Positions 52,236 through 62,625 of a DNA stretch of 64,000 nucleotides are shown in pieces. The notes under the pieces are model-generated. The model saw nothing but the letters and a program-made list of their open reading frames with translations. It had not been told where the DNA came from and did not search any database. The stretch covers positions 16,258 through 80,257 of the forward strand of contig CALHGE010000019.1 in NCBI GenBank assembly GCA_938029725.1, written 5' to 3'. The position numbers and the translations under genes are program-made. Each line of letters begins with the position of its first letter. The first letter of the stretch is position 1. This DNA is from an uncultured Flavobacteriaceae bacterium. GTDB taxonomy: Bacteria; Bacteroidota; Bacteroidia; Flavobacteriales; Flavobacteriaceae.

Positions 52236-54968
52236 CTAGTCTATAGAATCTTTCTTTGCTTCAGTTTTCTTTTTCTTAAAAAATCCGCCTAGAATATCTT
52301 TGGCTTTTTCTTTTACAACATCCTTTTCTGTCTTAGTCGAAATAGTATCTGTTTTTATTGCTGTCGTATCTTTTTTATTTCCTCCTAAAATTCCACCCAA
52401 CACCCCTTTTACAGCATCTCTGGTTGCGTTATTCGTTTTTGTTGAATCCTGCTCTGAAGAATTTCCACCCAAAACATCGTTCAACAAATCTTTCGCTTTG
52501 TCTTTACCTGTATTGATTAATTTCTGCTTTTGAATTTCTATTAACCGTGAAGTCAAGGTTTTGATTCCTGAAGTTATATCTGTACTAACTTTTGGACTTG
52601 AATAATCACCTCCAATAGTAGCGATAACAGGAATAGTTAAATTCTCCAATTGCTTGTCATCTAATTTAGCAATCAAACTAGCCACTTCGCTACCTAAATA
52701 TTTCGCAGGCACCTCCATCGAGGCCTTGTAGTTCATCTTTCTATCAAACGTGTGGCCTCCGTCAATATTGATAGCCATATCTTGATAGTTTATAGTGAAT
52801 GGCTTTACACTTACCAAGCCGTCTTTAAAAGAAAGCTTTGTCCTTAAATCATCAAGATTCAATTGCTTCAAATCAATAAAATCTAATTTACTAGCTAAAG
52901 CCGATAGCATAGGAGCCGATTTTGTATCTACCTCTTTTGTAAATATATTCGCCAACATGTCACCGCTAAGTGTGAGTAAGTCTGGCGTAAATTCATCTGT
53001 TAGTGCTCCTGACAATTCGATATCAGAATCTAGTTTTCCCTTTAAAATATCTGCAATAGGCGCTAATACCTTGAACAGCTCTAGCGATTTAAAAGTCTGA
53101 TCAATTTCCAACTGATTCATTCCCAATTTCATCGTAAACGTTGGAGTTTTCGTCTTTGTAGACACTTCTCCGCTAAAAGCCATTTTTCCATTAAAAATAG
53201 AAGTAGTCATATTGCTCAGAATAGCTTTTTCATCTTTAATCCTAAGGTTTCCTTTTACGTCTTTTAAAATCAAATCATCATATAATACTGTATTTGCCGT
53301 GGCATTGATGTTCGCATCTAAAAAAGATGGTATTTTAATTTTTTCTTCGGCTAGCTGTGTAGCCTCACCCTTCGTAGTATTTTCATGCTCTGAAGTTTCC
53401 TCGGAAGTCATAAAATCACTCAAAGCAAACGTATCGGATTTTAAATCGAAATCTCCTGCTACTTTTTCATTATTGAACATATAGCCCAACAGGTTTTTTA
53501 TTGTTCCTGTTGCCTTGAAATCTGTAGTACCTGTAGTTCCATCTAATTCATTCAAAGTGACGGTTTTGGGATTAAAGGTCAAAGCAGTAGATTTTAACTT
53601 TAGCGAATTTTTAAGCTCATCGGAATTGTACTCAAAATCTTTTAGACTCATCTTTCCGGTGGTCTGAGTTTTCTCATACTGATTATTTTCAATAGAGGCC
53701 ATATCGAAAGCCGTAGTGATATCCGCTTCTAATAATCCTTTTAAATCTAAGCCTGTAGGAACAGGATACGCCTTTTCAATATTTGCCAAGTTCATTTTCC
53801 CATCCAAATGAGCATTTACCTTTGTATTGCCCATCAATTCCTTGATTTTGGCCACCATGTTAAACTTGTCTTTATCTATCATAAAAGACAACTTATCAAT
53901 GTTGACATAGGTATCTTCTGTAATACCCGTTGTATTTAAAACATCGACATCGATAAAGACATTGCTAACCGACTTCGGCAAGTCAGAATATTTAAAAGCA
54001 GCATTATCAGAATTGATTTTAATATTGAATTTAGGAATATGAGTCTCATCGACTATACCATTAAACCTACCAGCTAATTCGAAGTTGCCACTAGTCTTTA
54101 CGTTTTCAATATTCTTAGAATATTCTTCGGGTATTACTGCCAAAAAATTTTTAAAATCAGAAGACGGTGTCTTAAACGTAATATCTACTTCTTGGTTATT
54201 CTCATTCACCTTCACAAAACCGTCAAAAACCAAAGGCAATTGATTTATGACTGCTTCATTTTTCAAAAAAGTATATTTATCGGCAGCCAAATCAACTCCA
54301 AAAACAGCATCAAGTTTAATCTTATTCTTGTTTAAGTAATTCGTACTATCAAGCTCAAAACTTACAAGGGCTTCTGTATTGGTTTCTAATTCAGACACAC
54401 TTGCTGACAAATCACCTGTACCGCTATGTTGAATATCTGAGACAACAAGATGAATTTTCGCGGCGCGATCATCATAAATTACTTTAGAATTTGTAATCTC
54501 ATAGGACTGTAGGTCAAGCGTAAAGCCCCCAGAAGATTCTGAAGATGTACTTTCAGAATTTCCATCATCTTTTCCAATTTCATAATTTGCCAATTCACTT
54601 TCATTTACTTGAACGTGAATATAAGCTCCGTCGACACTTAAATTCTTTATCCCAATAGGCTCTCCTGCACTTTTAAAAAGTTCTGAAATGCCTAAGGTCA
54701 AGCTAACATCTTTAGCTGCAAAAAGTGTATCACCTTCAAAAGGGGCATTAGTTATTAACGAAACCTCGTTTAGATTCAGGTTTGCATTCGGAAAGCTTTT
54801 TAACAAGCTTAGGTTTGCATCTGCAAAGTCAAGTTTTGCGTTGATGTTATTGTTGACGTTAGCACGTATCAAATCACCAATTTTCGCCTCAAGAATAAAA
54901 GGCGCAGCTACTAGCAAACCAATTATCAAAACTAAAATAACACCGATAATCTTTAAAACCCTTTTCAT
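52236..54968 (-). CDS. AsmA-family envelope protein
   Basis: A 910-residue protein with N-terminal transmembrane anchor 5-26 (LKIIGVILVLIIGLLVAAPFI), then a long repeat-rich beta structure and a C-terminal AsmA-like region (LDAVFGVDL, LSGDMLANIFTKEVDTKSAPMLSAL, near 640-700). The last 90 residues are Lys- and Asp-rich (FKKKKTEAKKDSID end). AsmA/TamB-type proteins are thought to bridge inner and outer membrane and transport lipids. It is not beside any outer-membrane assembly genes here. It is convergent with the DUF2797 gene. Confidence 0.85.
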   Translation of the reverse strand: MKRVLKIIGVILVLIIGLLVAAPFILEAKIGDLIRANVNNNINAKLDFADANLSLLKSFPNANLNLNEVSLITNAPFEGDTLFAAKDVSLTLGISELFKSAGEPIGIKNLSVDGAYIHVQVNESELANYEIGKDDGNSESTSSESSGGFTLDLQSYEITNSKVIYDDRAAKIHLVVSDIQHSGTGDLSASVSELETNTEALVSFELDSTNYLNKNKIKLDAVFGVDLAADKYTFLKNEAVINQLPLVFDGFVKVNENNQEVDITFKTPSSDFKNFLAVIPEEYSKNIENVKTSGNFELAGRFNGIVDETHIPKFNIKINSDNAAFKYSDLPKSVSNVFIDVDVLNTTGITEDTYVNIDKLSFMIDKDKFNMVAKIKELMGNTKVNAHLDGKMNLANIEKAYPVPTGLDLKGLLEADITTAFDMASIENNQYEKTQTTGKMSLKDFEYNSDELKNSLKLKSTALTFNPKTVTLNELDGTTGTTDFKATGTIKNLLGYMFNNEKVAGDFDLKSDTFALSDFMTSEETSEHENTTKGEATQLAEEKIKIPSFLDANINATANTVLYDDLILKDVKGNLRIKDEKAILSNMTTSIFNGKMAFSGEVSTKTKTPTFTMKLGMNQLEIDQTFKSLELFKVLAPIADILKGKLDSDIELSGALTDEFTPDLLTLSGDMLANIFTKEVDTKSAPMLSALASKLDFIDLKQLNLDDLRTKLSFKDGLVSVKPFTINYQDMAINIDGGHTFDRKMNYKASMEVPAKYLGSEVASLIAKLDDKQLENLTIPVIATIGGDYSSPKVSTDITSGIKTLTSRLIEIQKQKLINTGKDKAKDLLNDVLGGNSSEQDSTKTNNATRDAVKGVLGGILGGNKKDTTAIKTDTISTKTEKDVVKEKAKDILGGFFKKKKTEAKKDSID

Positions 54969-55091
54969 TTTATTTAATTTACGTTTTACCTCTTTACAAG
55001 TATGAAAGATATTTGAGACCTCTAATTCGTATTAGTTGCTCGGCTTAAAATCTTAGCACTAAACAATTAACTCTAAAACGGGAAGGATATT

Positions 55092-55802
55092 TTATAATTC
55101 AAGGTCTATTTCCTCACCAATAGCTAGGCCAAATCGCTTTCTCAGTAGATATACGAAGAAATAGAGAAAAGGGGTGTCGAGAAATGCAACAAACACCTTA
55201 AAAAGAAAGCCACTAACTACCAGCCCAAAGAAGATATTCCAAGGTAAAACTCCGAAAACACAGAGTAAACCAACTACAATAAAGGTATCAATAAACTGAG
55301 AAAAAAATGTGGAGAAGTTATTCCGTAGCCAAAGATGCTTGCCTTTAGTTAGTCTTTTCCAGAAATGATAGATTGCTATATCTACATATTGCGCCAATAA
55401 ATAAGCTATCATTGAAGCCAATACAGCCAAGGGTGATAGCGCAAAAACTTTTGTGAAGGTCTTATCATCAATTGGCGAACTTTCAATCGCTGGGGCAAAA
55501 TCAGCTAGCAGTATAATTCCCATGGAAAAGAAGGAGGCAAAAATACCAGCCGTAACAATCTCGTTCGCTTTCTTCTTTCCAAAGATTTCTGATATTAAAT
55601 CGGTAATTAAAAAAGTAATAGGATAAGGTAAAATACCTACAGACACTTCAAAAAGAGAAGCGCCAAAAACAGTCATTTCACCGAAGGGATTCCAGTAAAA
55701 AAATTTTTGAAAAATTAGATTTGACACTACCAAAGAGGTAATAAATAAAGCTCCTAAATACAGGTATATTTTATAGGCTAGCCTTTTGTCTTTTTTATTC
55801 AT
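55092..55802 (-). CDS. Queuosine precursor transporter (YhhQ family)
   Basis: This 236-residue protein has six to seven transmembrane helices. Characteristic blocks are PYPITFLITDLISEIFGKKKANEIV (near 60-85) and the late FIDTFIVVGL, with charged residues inside membrane segments as in YhhQ. It imports preQ0 or preQ1 for tRNA queuosine. The start at ATG 55802 is preferred over the TTG three codons upstream. It lies 65 bp downstream of sppA on the same strand, but they share no obvious function. Confidence 0.88.
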   Translation of the reverse strand: MNKKDKRLAYKIYLYLGALFITSLVVSNLIFQKFFYWNPFGEMTVFGASLFEVSVGILPYPITFLITDLISEIFGKKKANEIVTAGIFASFFSMGIILLADFAPAIESSPIDDKTFTKVFALSPLAVLASMIAYLLAQYVDIAIYHFWKRLTKGKHLWLRNNFSTFFSQFIDTFIVVGLLCVFGVLPWNIFFGLVVSGFLFKVFVAFLDTPFLYFFVYLLRKRFGLAIGEEIDLEL

Positions 55803-55876
55803 ACACACCAATTGTATACTAAGATGGATTCTTAAAACACCTCTAATGCCCTGTCAAGGAAACAACACTTCTAGAA

Positions 55877-57637
55877 TTACTTAATGTCTAAGATAAATGG
55901 CATTCTGGCTTGTGGCCCTTTTTGCTCCATTGCAGATTTCACTTGCTTCAAAATAGAATATGCCTCTAGCCCTATTTCTTGTTCAATAAGACTCTTTTTA
56001 GAAGCAGCACTAGCACCCCCAAAATCTTCCATAAATTGCTCTAAACCAGTTTTATATCTCGGAAATTTCTTGATTCCGAATTCATCTAGCTTCGCCATTT
56101 CAGCTGCAGCTTCGATCGCATCATTGAGATTACCTAATTCGTCAACCAATCCGATACGTTTGGCATCTACTCCACTCCAGACTCTTCCCTGAGCAAGACT
56201 ATCTGCTTCAGCCATTGAAATACCTCTACCTTCTGAAACTCTAGATAAAAAGGTTTGATAAACATCTTCAATTCCTTCTTGAAACATATTCCTAAAACCA
56301 TCAGTCATTGGCTCGAACAATGAGTAGTCAACCGAATTTTTATTTGTGCCTACCTGTTCTGCATTAATACCTATATCAGCAGCCAGATCTGTCATATTAG
56401 GAACCACACCAAAAACCCCAATTGAACCTGTTATGGTTGTAGGCTCCGCAAAAATCTTGTCCGCGCCCGCAGCGATATAATACCCACCTGAAGCGGCAAC
56501 ATTACCCATAGATACAATCACAGGTTTCTTTTCTTTTGCAAGTTCAATCTCACGCCAAATAATGTCTGAAGAAAGTGCACTACCTCCGGGCGAATCTACT
56601 CGTAAAACTATGGCTTTAATCTTATCATCTTCCTTGGCTTTGATAATTGCCTCGTTCATCATGCCCTGTCCTATCTGGTCAGGGCCACCTTCACCGTAAA
56701 TAATTTCGCCTTGTGCAAAAATCACTGCAATCTTGTCTTTACCAGATTTTTTCATTTTCGGATTTGAACGTTTCAAATAGTCTTCAAGAGCGATAATATT
56801 CAAATCAGAATCTAAAACAGAACCCACTGCACGCTTCAACTTTTCTTCATATTGATCATGAAAAACAATACCATCTATAAGTCTGGAGGCCAGGGCGAAT
56901 TCAGGAGTTCTTCCGCCTAAACTATCTGCAATATTATTTAAGTCTATCGGAAGAATGTTTCGCCCGTCTGAAATCTCTTGAACCATCGAAGTCCATAAAG
57001 AACTTAGCAATTCTTTGATTTGTGTTCGATTTGCATCGCTCATTTCATTCTCTAGAAACGGTTCAACGGCACTTTTATATTTTCCATGGCGAATAACCTC
57101 CATTTTTACACCCGTTTTTTCTTGAAGGTCTTTAAAAAATAAAACTTCAGAAGCCAAGCCTTTAAAATCTATAGCTCCGACAGGGTTGATAAAAATAGAA
57201 TCTGCCACACTTGCTAAATAATAGTCTTTCTGCATGTAGAAATCAGAAAAGGTATAGATGAATTTGTCATTATTTTTGAAATCTAGTAAGGCTCTTCTGA
57301 TTTCTTGTGTCTGCGCAAGGCCGGCTAAAGTAAAGTTGTTATTTATACTAATACCCTTGATATCGTCATCTTTACTAGCAACTTCAATAGCGTTCAAAAT
57401 TTCATCTAAACCTTGAGACTCTTGAAATAAACTTGCAAAAGGATCCTCTGCGTTTGCGCCAACATAATCACTTATCGGAAGTTGAAGCTGCAACTCTAAA
57501 ACAGAATTTTGCTTGACCGAAACCGCATCTTCGGTACTACTTAATAAGCTAGCAAAAACAAAAAACATAAAGAAAATGATGCCGAAGGCAACAAGACAAC
57601 CCATAATAGCTGCCAAAAGGTTTCGTAAAAACTTCAT
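55877..57637 (-). CDS. sppA: Signal peptide peptidase SppA, 67K type
   Basis: This 586-residue inner-membrane protease degrades cleaved signal peptides. An N-terminal anchor (residues about 5-33) is followed by two tandem domains. The catalytic Lys is in GKYKSAVEPF (Lys186/Lys188) in the first domain, the nucleophile Ser383 in GNVAASGGYY in the second. Both halves of the dyad are present, so it should be active. The SLDE-like repeat of the S49 fold is seen twice, which marks the long form. It is divergent from the folK-dNK gene. Confidence 0.93.
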   Translation of the reverse strand: MKFLRNLLAAIMGCLVAFGIIFFMFFVFASLLSSTEDAVSVKQNSVLELQLQLPISDYVGANAEDPFASLFQESQGLDEILNAIEVASKDDDIKGISINNNFTLAGLAQTQEIRRALLDFKNNDKFIYTFSDFYMQKDYYLASVADSIFINPVGAIDFKGLASEVLFFKDLQEKTGVKMEVIRHGKYKSAVEPFLENEMSDANRTQIKELLSSLWTSMVQEISDGRNILPIDLNNIADSLGGRTPEFALASRLIDGIVFHDQYEEKLKRAVGSVLDSDLNIIALEDYLKRSNPKMKKSGKDKIAVIFAQGEIIYGEGGPDQIGQGMMNEAIIKAKEDDKIKAIVLRVDSPGGSALSSDIIWREIELAKEKKPVIVSMGNVAASGGYYIAAGADKIFAEPTTITGSIGVFGVVPNMTDLAADIGINAEQVGTNKNSVDYSLFEPMTDGFRNMFQEGIEDVYQTFLSRVSEGRGISMAEADSLAQGRVWSGVDAKRIGLVDELGNLNDAIEAAAEMAKLDEFGIKKFPRYKTGLEQFMEDFGGASAASKKSLIEQEIGLEAYSILKQVKSAMEQKGPQARMPFILDIK

Positions 57638-57751
57638 AAAATGCTGTGTTAAAAATATACATCAAAGGTAATGAACTCCTCTAGACTTTTCTATCTGCAC
57701 TTACAATTTCAATTCAATTGAAGCAAAAAGTCTCGAGGAGTTCGAAGAAAG

Positions 57752-57759
57752 TAATTTTG
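57752..57759 (+). promoter_or_regulatory. Promoter -7 element of the folK-dNK gene
   Basis: TAATTTTG matches TAnnTTTG exactly; the ATG at 57786 follows 26 bp later. No clear TTTG is seen at -33. The extended frame from TTG 57771 would begin close to the likely transcript start, so the ATG is favoured. Confidence 0.5.
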
Positions 57760-57785
57760 TTTTATTTACTTTGGTACTCCCTATT

Positions 57786-58931
57786 ATGAACACAACCAAA
57801 ACTACACATCTTTCCCTTGGAAGTAATCTTGGCGACAAACTGAATAATCTTCAGGATGCCGTCTTTGCCATTCAACAAGCGGCAGGAGAAGTTGTTAAAA
57901 TATCACCTGTATATCAAAGTAGCTCATGGGGCTTTGAAGCCGAAGATTTTTTCAATATCTGTATTACAATACAAACTGTTTTACTGCCAGAAGCGCTACT
58001 AGACGTTCTTTTAAAAATTGAGACGAATCTTGGTAGGATACGTTTTCAAGCAGAAGGTTACGAGCCACGTAAAATAGATATTGACATCTTGTATTATGAA
58101 AAAGAGACCCTCTTCAATGACGATCTCGTTATACCACATCCACAACTCCCCTTTCGCAGATTTGTTTTAAAGCCTTTGGCAGACATTGCTCCTCAATTCT
58201 ATCACCCTGTTTTACTTAAAGATTCTCGTAATCTCTTACAAGAATGCAAGGATACAGGAAAACTCAAGAAAACTTCATATCGCCTTTTTAAGGATAGAAA
58301 TGAACTTTTTGCCCATACCAATTTTATAGCTATTGAAGGAAATATCGGCGCAGGAAAGACCACTTTAGCTAATAAAATTGCTGAAGATTTTAATGGAAAA
58401 TTAGTCCTTGAACGTTTTGCCGACAACCCGTTTCTCCCTAAATTTTATGAAGACCAAGCACGTTACGCTTTTCCTTTGGAAATGTCTTTTTTAGCAGACC
58501 GTTACCAGCAATTTACTGATGACACTTCACAGTACGATTTATTTAAAAGCTTTATGGTAAGCGATTATGACATTTATAAATCTTTGATTTTTGCACAAGT
58601 AACTTTGCAAAAAGAAGAATTTTCGCTCTACCGCAAGCTGTTTAACTTGATGTATAAAGAGGTGAAAAAACCTAAAATTTATATCTACCTCTACCAATCT
58701 ACAGATCGGTTATTAGAAAATATTAAAAAAAGAGGTCGCGATTACGAGCAAAATATTGAACCTCAATACTTAGAAAACATTAATTCAGGCTATTTCGACT
58801 TTATCAAGAGCTACCCTGAACAGAATAACTTGGTTATTGATTTGGGTGAAATGGATTTTGTTCAAAATGCCGATGACTATGAAACTCTAGTCGATAAAAT
58901 CTTAAAATTCGCGGTTCAACTCCCATTTTAG
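57786..58931 (+). CDS. folK: Fusion of folate-pathway pyrophosphokinase (FolK) and deoxynucleoside kinase
   Basis: This 381-residue two-domain protein has residues 1-155 as 2-amino-4-hydroxy-6-hydroxymethyldihydropteridine pyrophosphokinase (LSLGSNLGDK, GRIRFQAEGYEPRKIDIDILYY, PHPQLPFRRFVLKPL), acting in folate synthesis. Residues 176-381 are a deoxynucleoside kinase with P-loop GNIGAGKTT (185-193), the ERFADNPFLPKFY block and an RGRDYE-type lid, phosphorylating a deoxynucleoside from ATP. The linkage is in frame with no stop; the second domain lacks an independent start. Such fusions occur in flavobacteria, where deoxyadenosine specificity has been reported as I recall. The substrate here cannot be told from sequence. 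Confidence 0.92.
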   Translation: MNTTKTTHLSLGSNLGDKLNNLQDAVFAIQQAAGEVVKISPVYQSSSWGFEAEDFFNICITIQTVLLPEALLDVLLKIETNLGRIRFQAEGYEPRKIDIDILYYEKETLFNDDLVIPHPQLPFRRFVLKPLADIAPQFYHPVLLKDSRNLLQECKDTGKLKKTSYRLFKDRNELFAHTNFIAIEGNIGAGKTTLANKIAEDFNGKLVLERFADNPFLPKFYEDQARYAFPLEMSFLADRYQQFTDDTSQYDLFKSFMVSDYDIYKSLIFAQVTLQKEEFSLYRKLFNLMYKEVKKPKIYIYLYQSTDRLLENIKKRGRDYEQNIEPQYLENINSGYFDFIKSYPEQNNLVIDLGEMDFVQNADDYETLVDKILKFAVQLPF

Positions 58932-59066
58932 GCTTTTTTTAAGAAAAATGTTGCACAGCAGCTTTGGATTTCATTAATTAGCAATGTTGTTATGCGCTAA
59001 ACAGCTTTTTGTCTTCGCCTAAATGACCACATCAGGTTTTAATCTAACTAACTCAAACTATATACC

Positions 59067-59093
59067 AAGCCCGATTTTATCGGGCTTTTTTTA
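59067..59093 (+). terminator. Rho-independent terminator downstream of folK-dNK
   Basis: AAGCCCGAT (59067-59075) pairs with ATCGGGCTT (59079-59087), followed by a T-run. It reads for the plus strand, 136 bp after the folK-dNK stop, leaving a short untranslated tail or small transcript. It touches the end of the convergent methyltransferase gene at 59091. Confidence 0.85.
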
Positions 59094-59621
59094 TGCGTTT
59101 AGCTTTTGCCAAATATCCCAAATAACCACTCCTGCACTGACGGAGATATTCAAGGAATGTTTTGTTCCAAATTGCGGAATTTCGACAACATCAGTACAAA
59201 TATCAACCACAGCCTGTTCTACTCCTTTTACTTCATTTCCAAAAACTAACACATATGATTTTAACGAATCTACTTCTAACTCATGTAACATGGTCGCTTT
59301 TTCTGCTTGTTCAATTGCTATCGAATCATAGCCTTTAGCATTGTATTCTTCAATTAGTGCTAAGGTACTTTCACGGTATTCCCAACTAATACTTTCTGTA
59401 GCTCCCAAGGCTGTTTTTCGAATGTCTTTATGAGGAGGTGTTGCGGTAATTCCACAGAGGTAGATTTTTTCTATCAAAAAAGCATCTGAAGTTCTAAACA
59501 CCGAGCCGATATTGTTCAAACTCCGAATATTATCTAAAACTACAACAATAGGTGTCTTTTTGGCTTTTTTAAACCCATCGACATCTAGTCTTGGTAATTC
59601 TTCATTCTTTAGTTTACGCAT
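59091..59621 (-). CDS. TrmH/SpoU-family RNA 2'-O-methyltransferase
   Basis: This 176-residue single-domain SPOUT enzyme has motif 1 NNIGSVFRTSDA (36-47), motif 2 VLVFGNEVKGVE and motif 3 HSLNISVSAGVV with the knot Asn/Ser. It has no extra N-terminal domain, in contrast to rlmB at the left end. It probably methylates a ribose 2'-OH in tRNA or rRNA. The start is placed at ATG 59621: the longer frame starting at 59684 encodes only repeats (RTKNKEQ units), read from the 7-bp tandem array. The array therefore sits in its 5' leader. Confidence 0.87.
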   Translation of the reverse strand: MRKLKNEELPRLDVDGFKKAKKTPIVVVLDNIRSLNNIGSVFRTSDAFLIEKIYLCGITATPPHKDIRKTALGATESISWEYRESTLALIEEYNAKGYDSIAIEQAEKATMLHELEVDSLKSYVLVFGNEVKGVEQAVVDICTDVVEIPQFGTKHSLNISVSAGVVIWDIWQKLNA

Positions 59622-59625
59622 CTTC

Positions 59626-59660
59626 TTTGTTCTTTGTTCTTTGTTCTTTGTTCTTTGTTG
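59626..59660. repeat. Heptanucleotide tandem array, TTTGTTC five units
   Basis: Four exact copies of TTTGTTC and a fifth ending in G occupy 59626-59660. On the transcribed minus strand this is (GAACAAA)n, directly before the ATG of the TrmH-family gene at 59621, leaving four bases between. The unit length is 7. Confidence 0.92.
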
Positions 59661-59791
59661 ATAATAATTAGTTTTTCTAAGCACTACAATTGTTTACAGT
59701 CAACTTTCTTTGAGTTGTAGGCCTTAGACTCCGCTCCAGATAACGGTCGTTATTCTTTGCAATTCTACGCCCTACTCACTAGTGCTTTTTT

Positions 59792-59857
59792 CTAGACTCT
59801 AGACTCTTTTATCTTGCCGTAGCCTCTTGCCTCTTCCTACACCTGCTGTCTGCTGTC
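59792..59857. repeat. Cluster of three different 7-bp tandem duplications upstream of mutS
   Basis: CTAGACT twice (59792-59805), GCCTCTT twice (59822-59835) and TGCTGTC twice (59844-59857). All are pyrimidine-rich 7-mers of different sequence within 66 bp. They lie between the array in the TrmH-family gene's leader and the mutS start. Confidence 0.8.
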
Positions 59858-59908
59858 TCTTTCTCAGCAAAAACTTATCCCCATACTATCAACAATGAGA
59901 CAAATTCC

Positions 59909-62593
59909 TTGACAAAAATAGTACATTCGTTTGAACCATTTCATGGCATAAATCACCCAAAAGACTCTACATTGAAAAAAGCAGAAAAGCCAAAGAAGGT
60001 AACTCCTTTAATGCAGCAGTATAATACCATCAAGACAAAATATCCTGATGCCTTATTATTGTTTCGCGTTGGTGATTTTTATGAGACTTTTGGTGAAGAT
60101 GCTGTCAAAGCCTCTAAGATTTTAGGAATTATCCTCACCCATAGAAATAATGGCGGAGAAAGAACCGAACTAGCAGGTTTTCCGCATCATTCTGTAAACA
60201 CGTATTTGCCCAAGTTAGTAAAGGCCGGACAGCGCGTTGCCATATGCGACCAGCTAGAAGACCCTAAGATGACAAAAACCATCGTTAAACGAGGCGTAAC
60301 TGAATTGGTGACTCCTGGCGTGGCGATGAACGATGATATTCTCAACGCCAAAACAAACAATTTTTTATGTGCTGTACATTTTGGCCGTAAGTTAATTGGA
60401 GTTTCTTTTGTTGATATTTCGACAGGGGAATTTTTAACTTCAGAAGGCACCGAGGAACAAATTGATAAATTACTTCAGAATTTCGCCCCAAACGAGGTTT
60501 TGGTTTCAAAAGCGCATAAAAAAGACTTTCTCGATTTTTTTGGAAAGCAATTCCATACCTTTTTTATGGAAGATTGGGTTTTTCAGGAAGATTATACGCA
60601 AGAAACCTTAAACAATCATTTCAAAACAAAAACTTTGAAAGGTTTTGGGGTAAACCATTTAAGTCATGGCATAGTTGCCTCGGGTGTTGTTTTACATTAC
60701 TTATCAGAAACCCAACACCGTCAATTACAACACATCAATTCTTTAAAGCGCATTACAGAAGAAGAATATATTTGGATGGACCGCTTTACTATCCGCAACC
60801 TTGAACTGTATCATTCTACGAATCTAAATGCAGTCACCTTAATTGATATTATTGATAAAACCATTTCACCAATGGGTGGTAGGTTATTAAAGCGATGGTT
60901 GGCGCTACCACTTAAAAATGTAGAGAAAATACGACGAAGGCATCAAGTAATAGCTCATTTAAAGCAAGAAGATACGTCACTGCAAAAACTACAGCAGCAT
61001 ATCAAAAAAATGGGGGACCTCGAACGATTGATTTCAAAAGTTGCTACTGGAAAAATTAATCCGAAAGAAGTTGTTCAATTGAAGAATTCTTTGGAAGCTA
61101 CTGTACCCATAAAGCAACTGACTTCGCAAAGTGACAACGATGCACTTCAATTAATCGCTGACCAGTTAGACCCTTGTGACTTGCTTCGCAATAAGATAAA
61201 GGAGCTTTTGAATGAAGAGGCGCCAGTTCAAATTTCTAAAGGAAAAACAATAGCTGACGCGTATTCCGAAGAACTAGACGAGTTGCGGGCATTGGCTTTT
61301 TCGGGTAAAGATTATCTAGCCAAAATGCTAGAGCGAGAAACCGAACGAACAGGAATCACTTCACTAAAAATAGCATCCAACAATGTTTTTGGGTACTATA
61401 TTGAAGTCCGAAACACACATAAAGATAAGGTACCAGAAGAATGGATTCGCAAACAAACTTTGGTTAACGCGGAAAGATACATTACCGAAGAACTTAAAGA
61501 ATACGAAGGAAAAATCCTTGGCGCAGAAGAGCGTATTTTAAACCTTGAAAATCAATTGTTTTCTCAACTCGTTGTTTGGATGCAAGAATATATAGCACCT
61601 GTACAGAACAACGCCTATCAAATCGCTCAACTTGATTGTCTTTGTGGGTTTACGCAATTGGCTAAAGAAAATAAGTACACAGAACCCGTACTAAATGATT
61701 CTACAGAAATCGAAATTAGAAATGGGCGACACCCTGTAATTGAGAAACAATTGCCCTTAGGTGAGAAGTACATCGCCAATGATGTTATTTTAAACCGTGA
61801 TAGTCAGCAAATAATAATGATTACCGGGCCTAATATGAGTGGTAAGTCGGCCATTCTAAGGCAGACAGCACTCATTGTTCTATTGGCACAGATGGGAAGC
61901 TTCGTACCTGCCGAATCTGCTCAAATAGGCTATGTTGATAAAATTTTCACAAGAGTTGGCGCAAGTGATAACATATCAATGGGAGAATCTACCTTTATGG
62001 TAGAGATGAATGAAACTGCTTCTATCCTAAACAATCTATCTGAAAGAAGTTTGGTATTGCTAGATGAAATAGGACGTGGCACAAGCACCTATGACGGCAT
62101 CTCAATTGCATGGGCGATTTCAGAATACCTGCATGAACATCCTGCTCGCGCCAAAACACTTTTCGCAACCCACTATCACGAGTTAAACGAAATGGCAGCC
62201 ACCTTTGAGCGAATAAAGAATTTTAATGTTTCTGTTAAAGAATTGAAAGATAACGTTCTCTTTCTCCGCAAACTTACCGAAGGAGGTAGTGAACACAGCT
62301 TTGGAATACATGTTGCCAAAATGGCTGGTATGCCGCAAGCGGTGATATCAAAAGCAAATAAGATTCTAAAGAAACTTGAGAAATCGCATTCTAATGAAGA
62401 ACTCACCGACACTTTAAATGCAGCTCAAAATGAAATGCAATTAAGTTTCTTCAATTTAGACGACCCGCTTTTAGAGCAAATAAAGGAAGAAATAACAAAT
62501 TTAGACATCAATACCCTCACCCCTGTCGAAGCTTTAATGAAGTTGAATGAAATAAAGCGTTTGCTTACTAAAAGCAAGAAGGCTACAAGTTAA
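59909..62593 (+). CDS. mutS: DNA mismatch repair protein MutS
   Basis: The protein has 894 residues from TTG 59909. The mismatch-reading FYE motif is at 57-59 ([10 protein letters not shown]), and the clamp and lever region follows. The ATPase domain has Walker [10 protein letters not shown] (639-647), [13 protein letters not shown] (Walker B), and FATHYHEL near its end. No ATG lies before the family-conserved PLMQQY block (Met35), so TTG is required; another TTG at 59972 (residue 22) would give an N-terminus of usual length (873 residues). The start is therefore uncertain by 21 codons. It is divergent from the TrmH-family gene with 7-bp duplications between. Confidence 0.95.
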   Translation: MTKIVHSFEPFHGINHPKDSTLKKAEKPKKVTPLMQQYNTIKTKYPDALLLFRVGDFYETFGEDAVKASKILGIILTHRNNGGERTELAGFPHHSVNTYLPKLVKAGQRVAICDQLEDPKMTKTIVKRGVTELVTPGVAMNDDILNAKTNNFLCAVHFGRKLIGVSFVDISTGEFLTSEGTEEQIDKLLQNFAPNEVLVSKAHKKDFLDFFGKQFHTFFMEDWVFQEDYTQETLNNHFKTKTLKGFGVNHLSHGIVASGVVLHYLSETQHRQLQHINSLKRITEEEYIWMDRFTIRNLELYHSTNLNAVTLIDIIDKTISPMGGRLLKRWLALPLKNVEKIRRRHQVIAHLKQEDTSLQKLQQHIKKMGDLERLISKVATGKINPKEVVQLKNSLEATVPIKQLTSQSDNDALQLIADQLDPCDLLRNKIKELLNEEAPVQISKGKTIADAYSEELDELRALAFSGKDYLAKMLERETERTGITSLKIASNNVFGYYIEVRNTHKDKVPEEWIRKQTLVNAERYITEELKEYEGKILGAEERILNLENQLFSQLVVWMQEYIAPVQNNAYQIAQLDCLCGFTQLAKENKYTEPVLNDSTEIEIRNGRHPVIEKQLPLGEKYIANDVILNRDSQQIIMITGPNMSGKSAILRQTALIVLLAQMGSFVPAESAQIGYVDKIFTRVGASDNISMGESTFMVEMNETASILNNLSERSLVLLDEIGRGTSTYDGISIAWAISEYLHEHPARAKTLFATHYHELNEMAATFERIKNFNVSVKELKDNVLFLRKLTEGGSEHSFGIHVAKMAGMPQAVISKANKILKKLEKSHSNEELTDTLNAAQNEMQLSFFNLDDPLLEQIKEEITNLDINTLTPVEALMKLNEIKRLLTKSKKATS

Positions 62594-62625
62594 ACCGAAC
62601 TAGAATTATTTTTAAAAGAAATTCC

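Noticed and set aside
59023..59331. Plus-strand frame running across the folK-dNK terminator
   Set aside because: It reads through a strong terminator and then antisense to the TrmH-family gene.
59622..59684. N-terminal RTKNKEQ repeats of the TrmH-family protein
   Set aside because: This is the translation of a 7-bp tandem DNA array in the leader; the enzyme starts at 59621.
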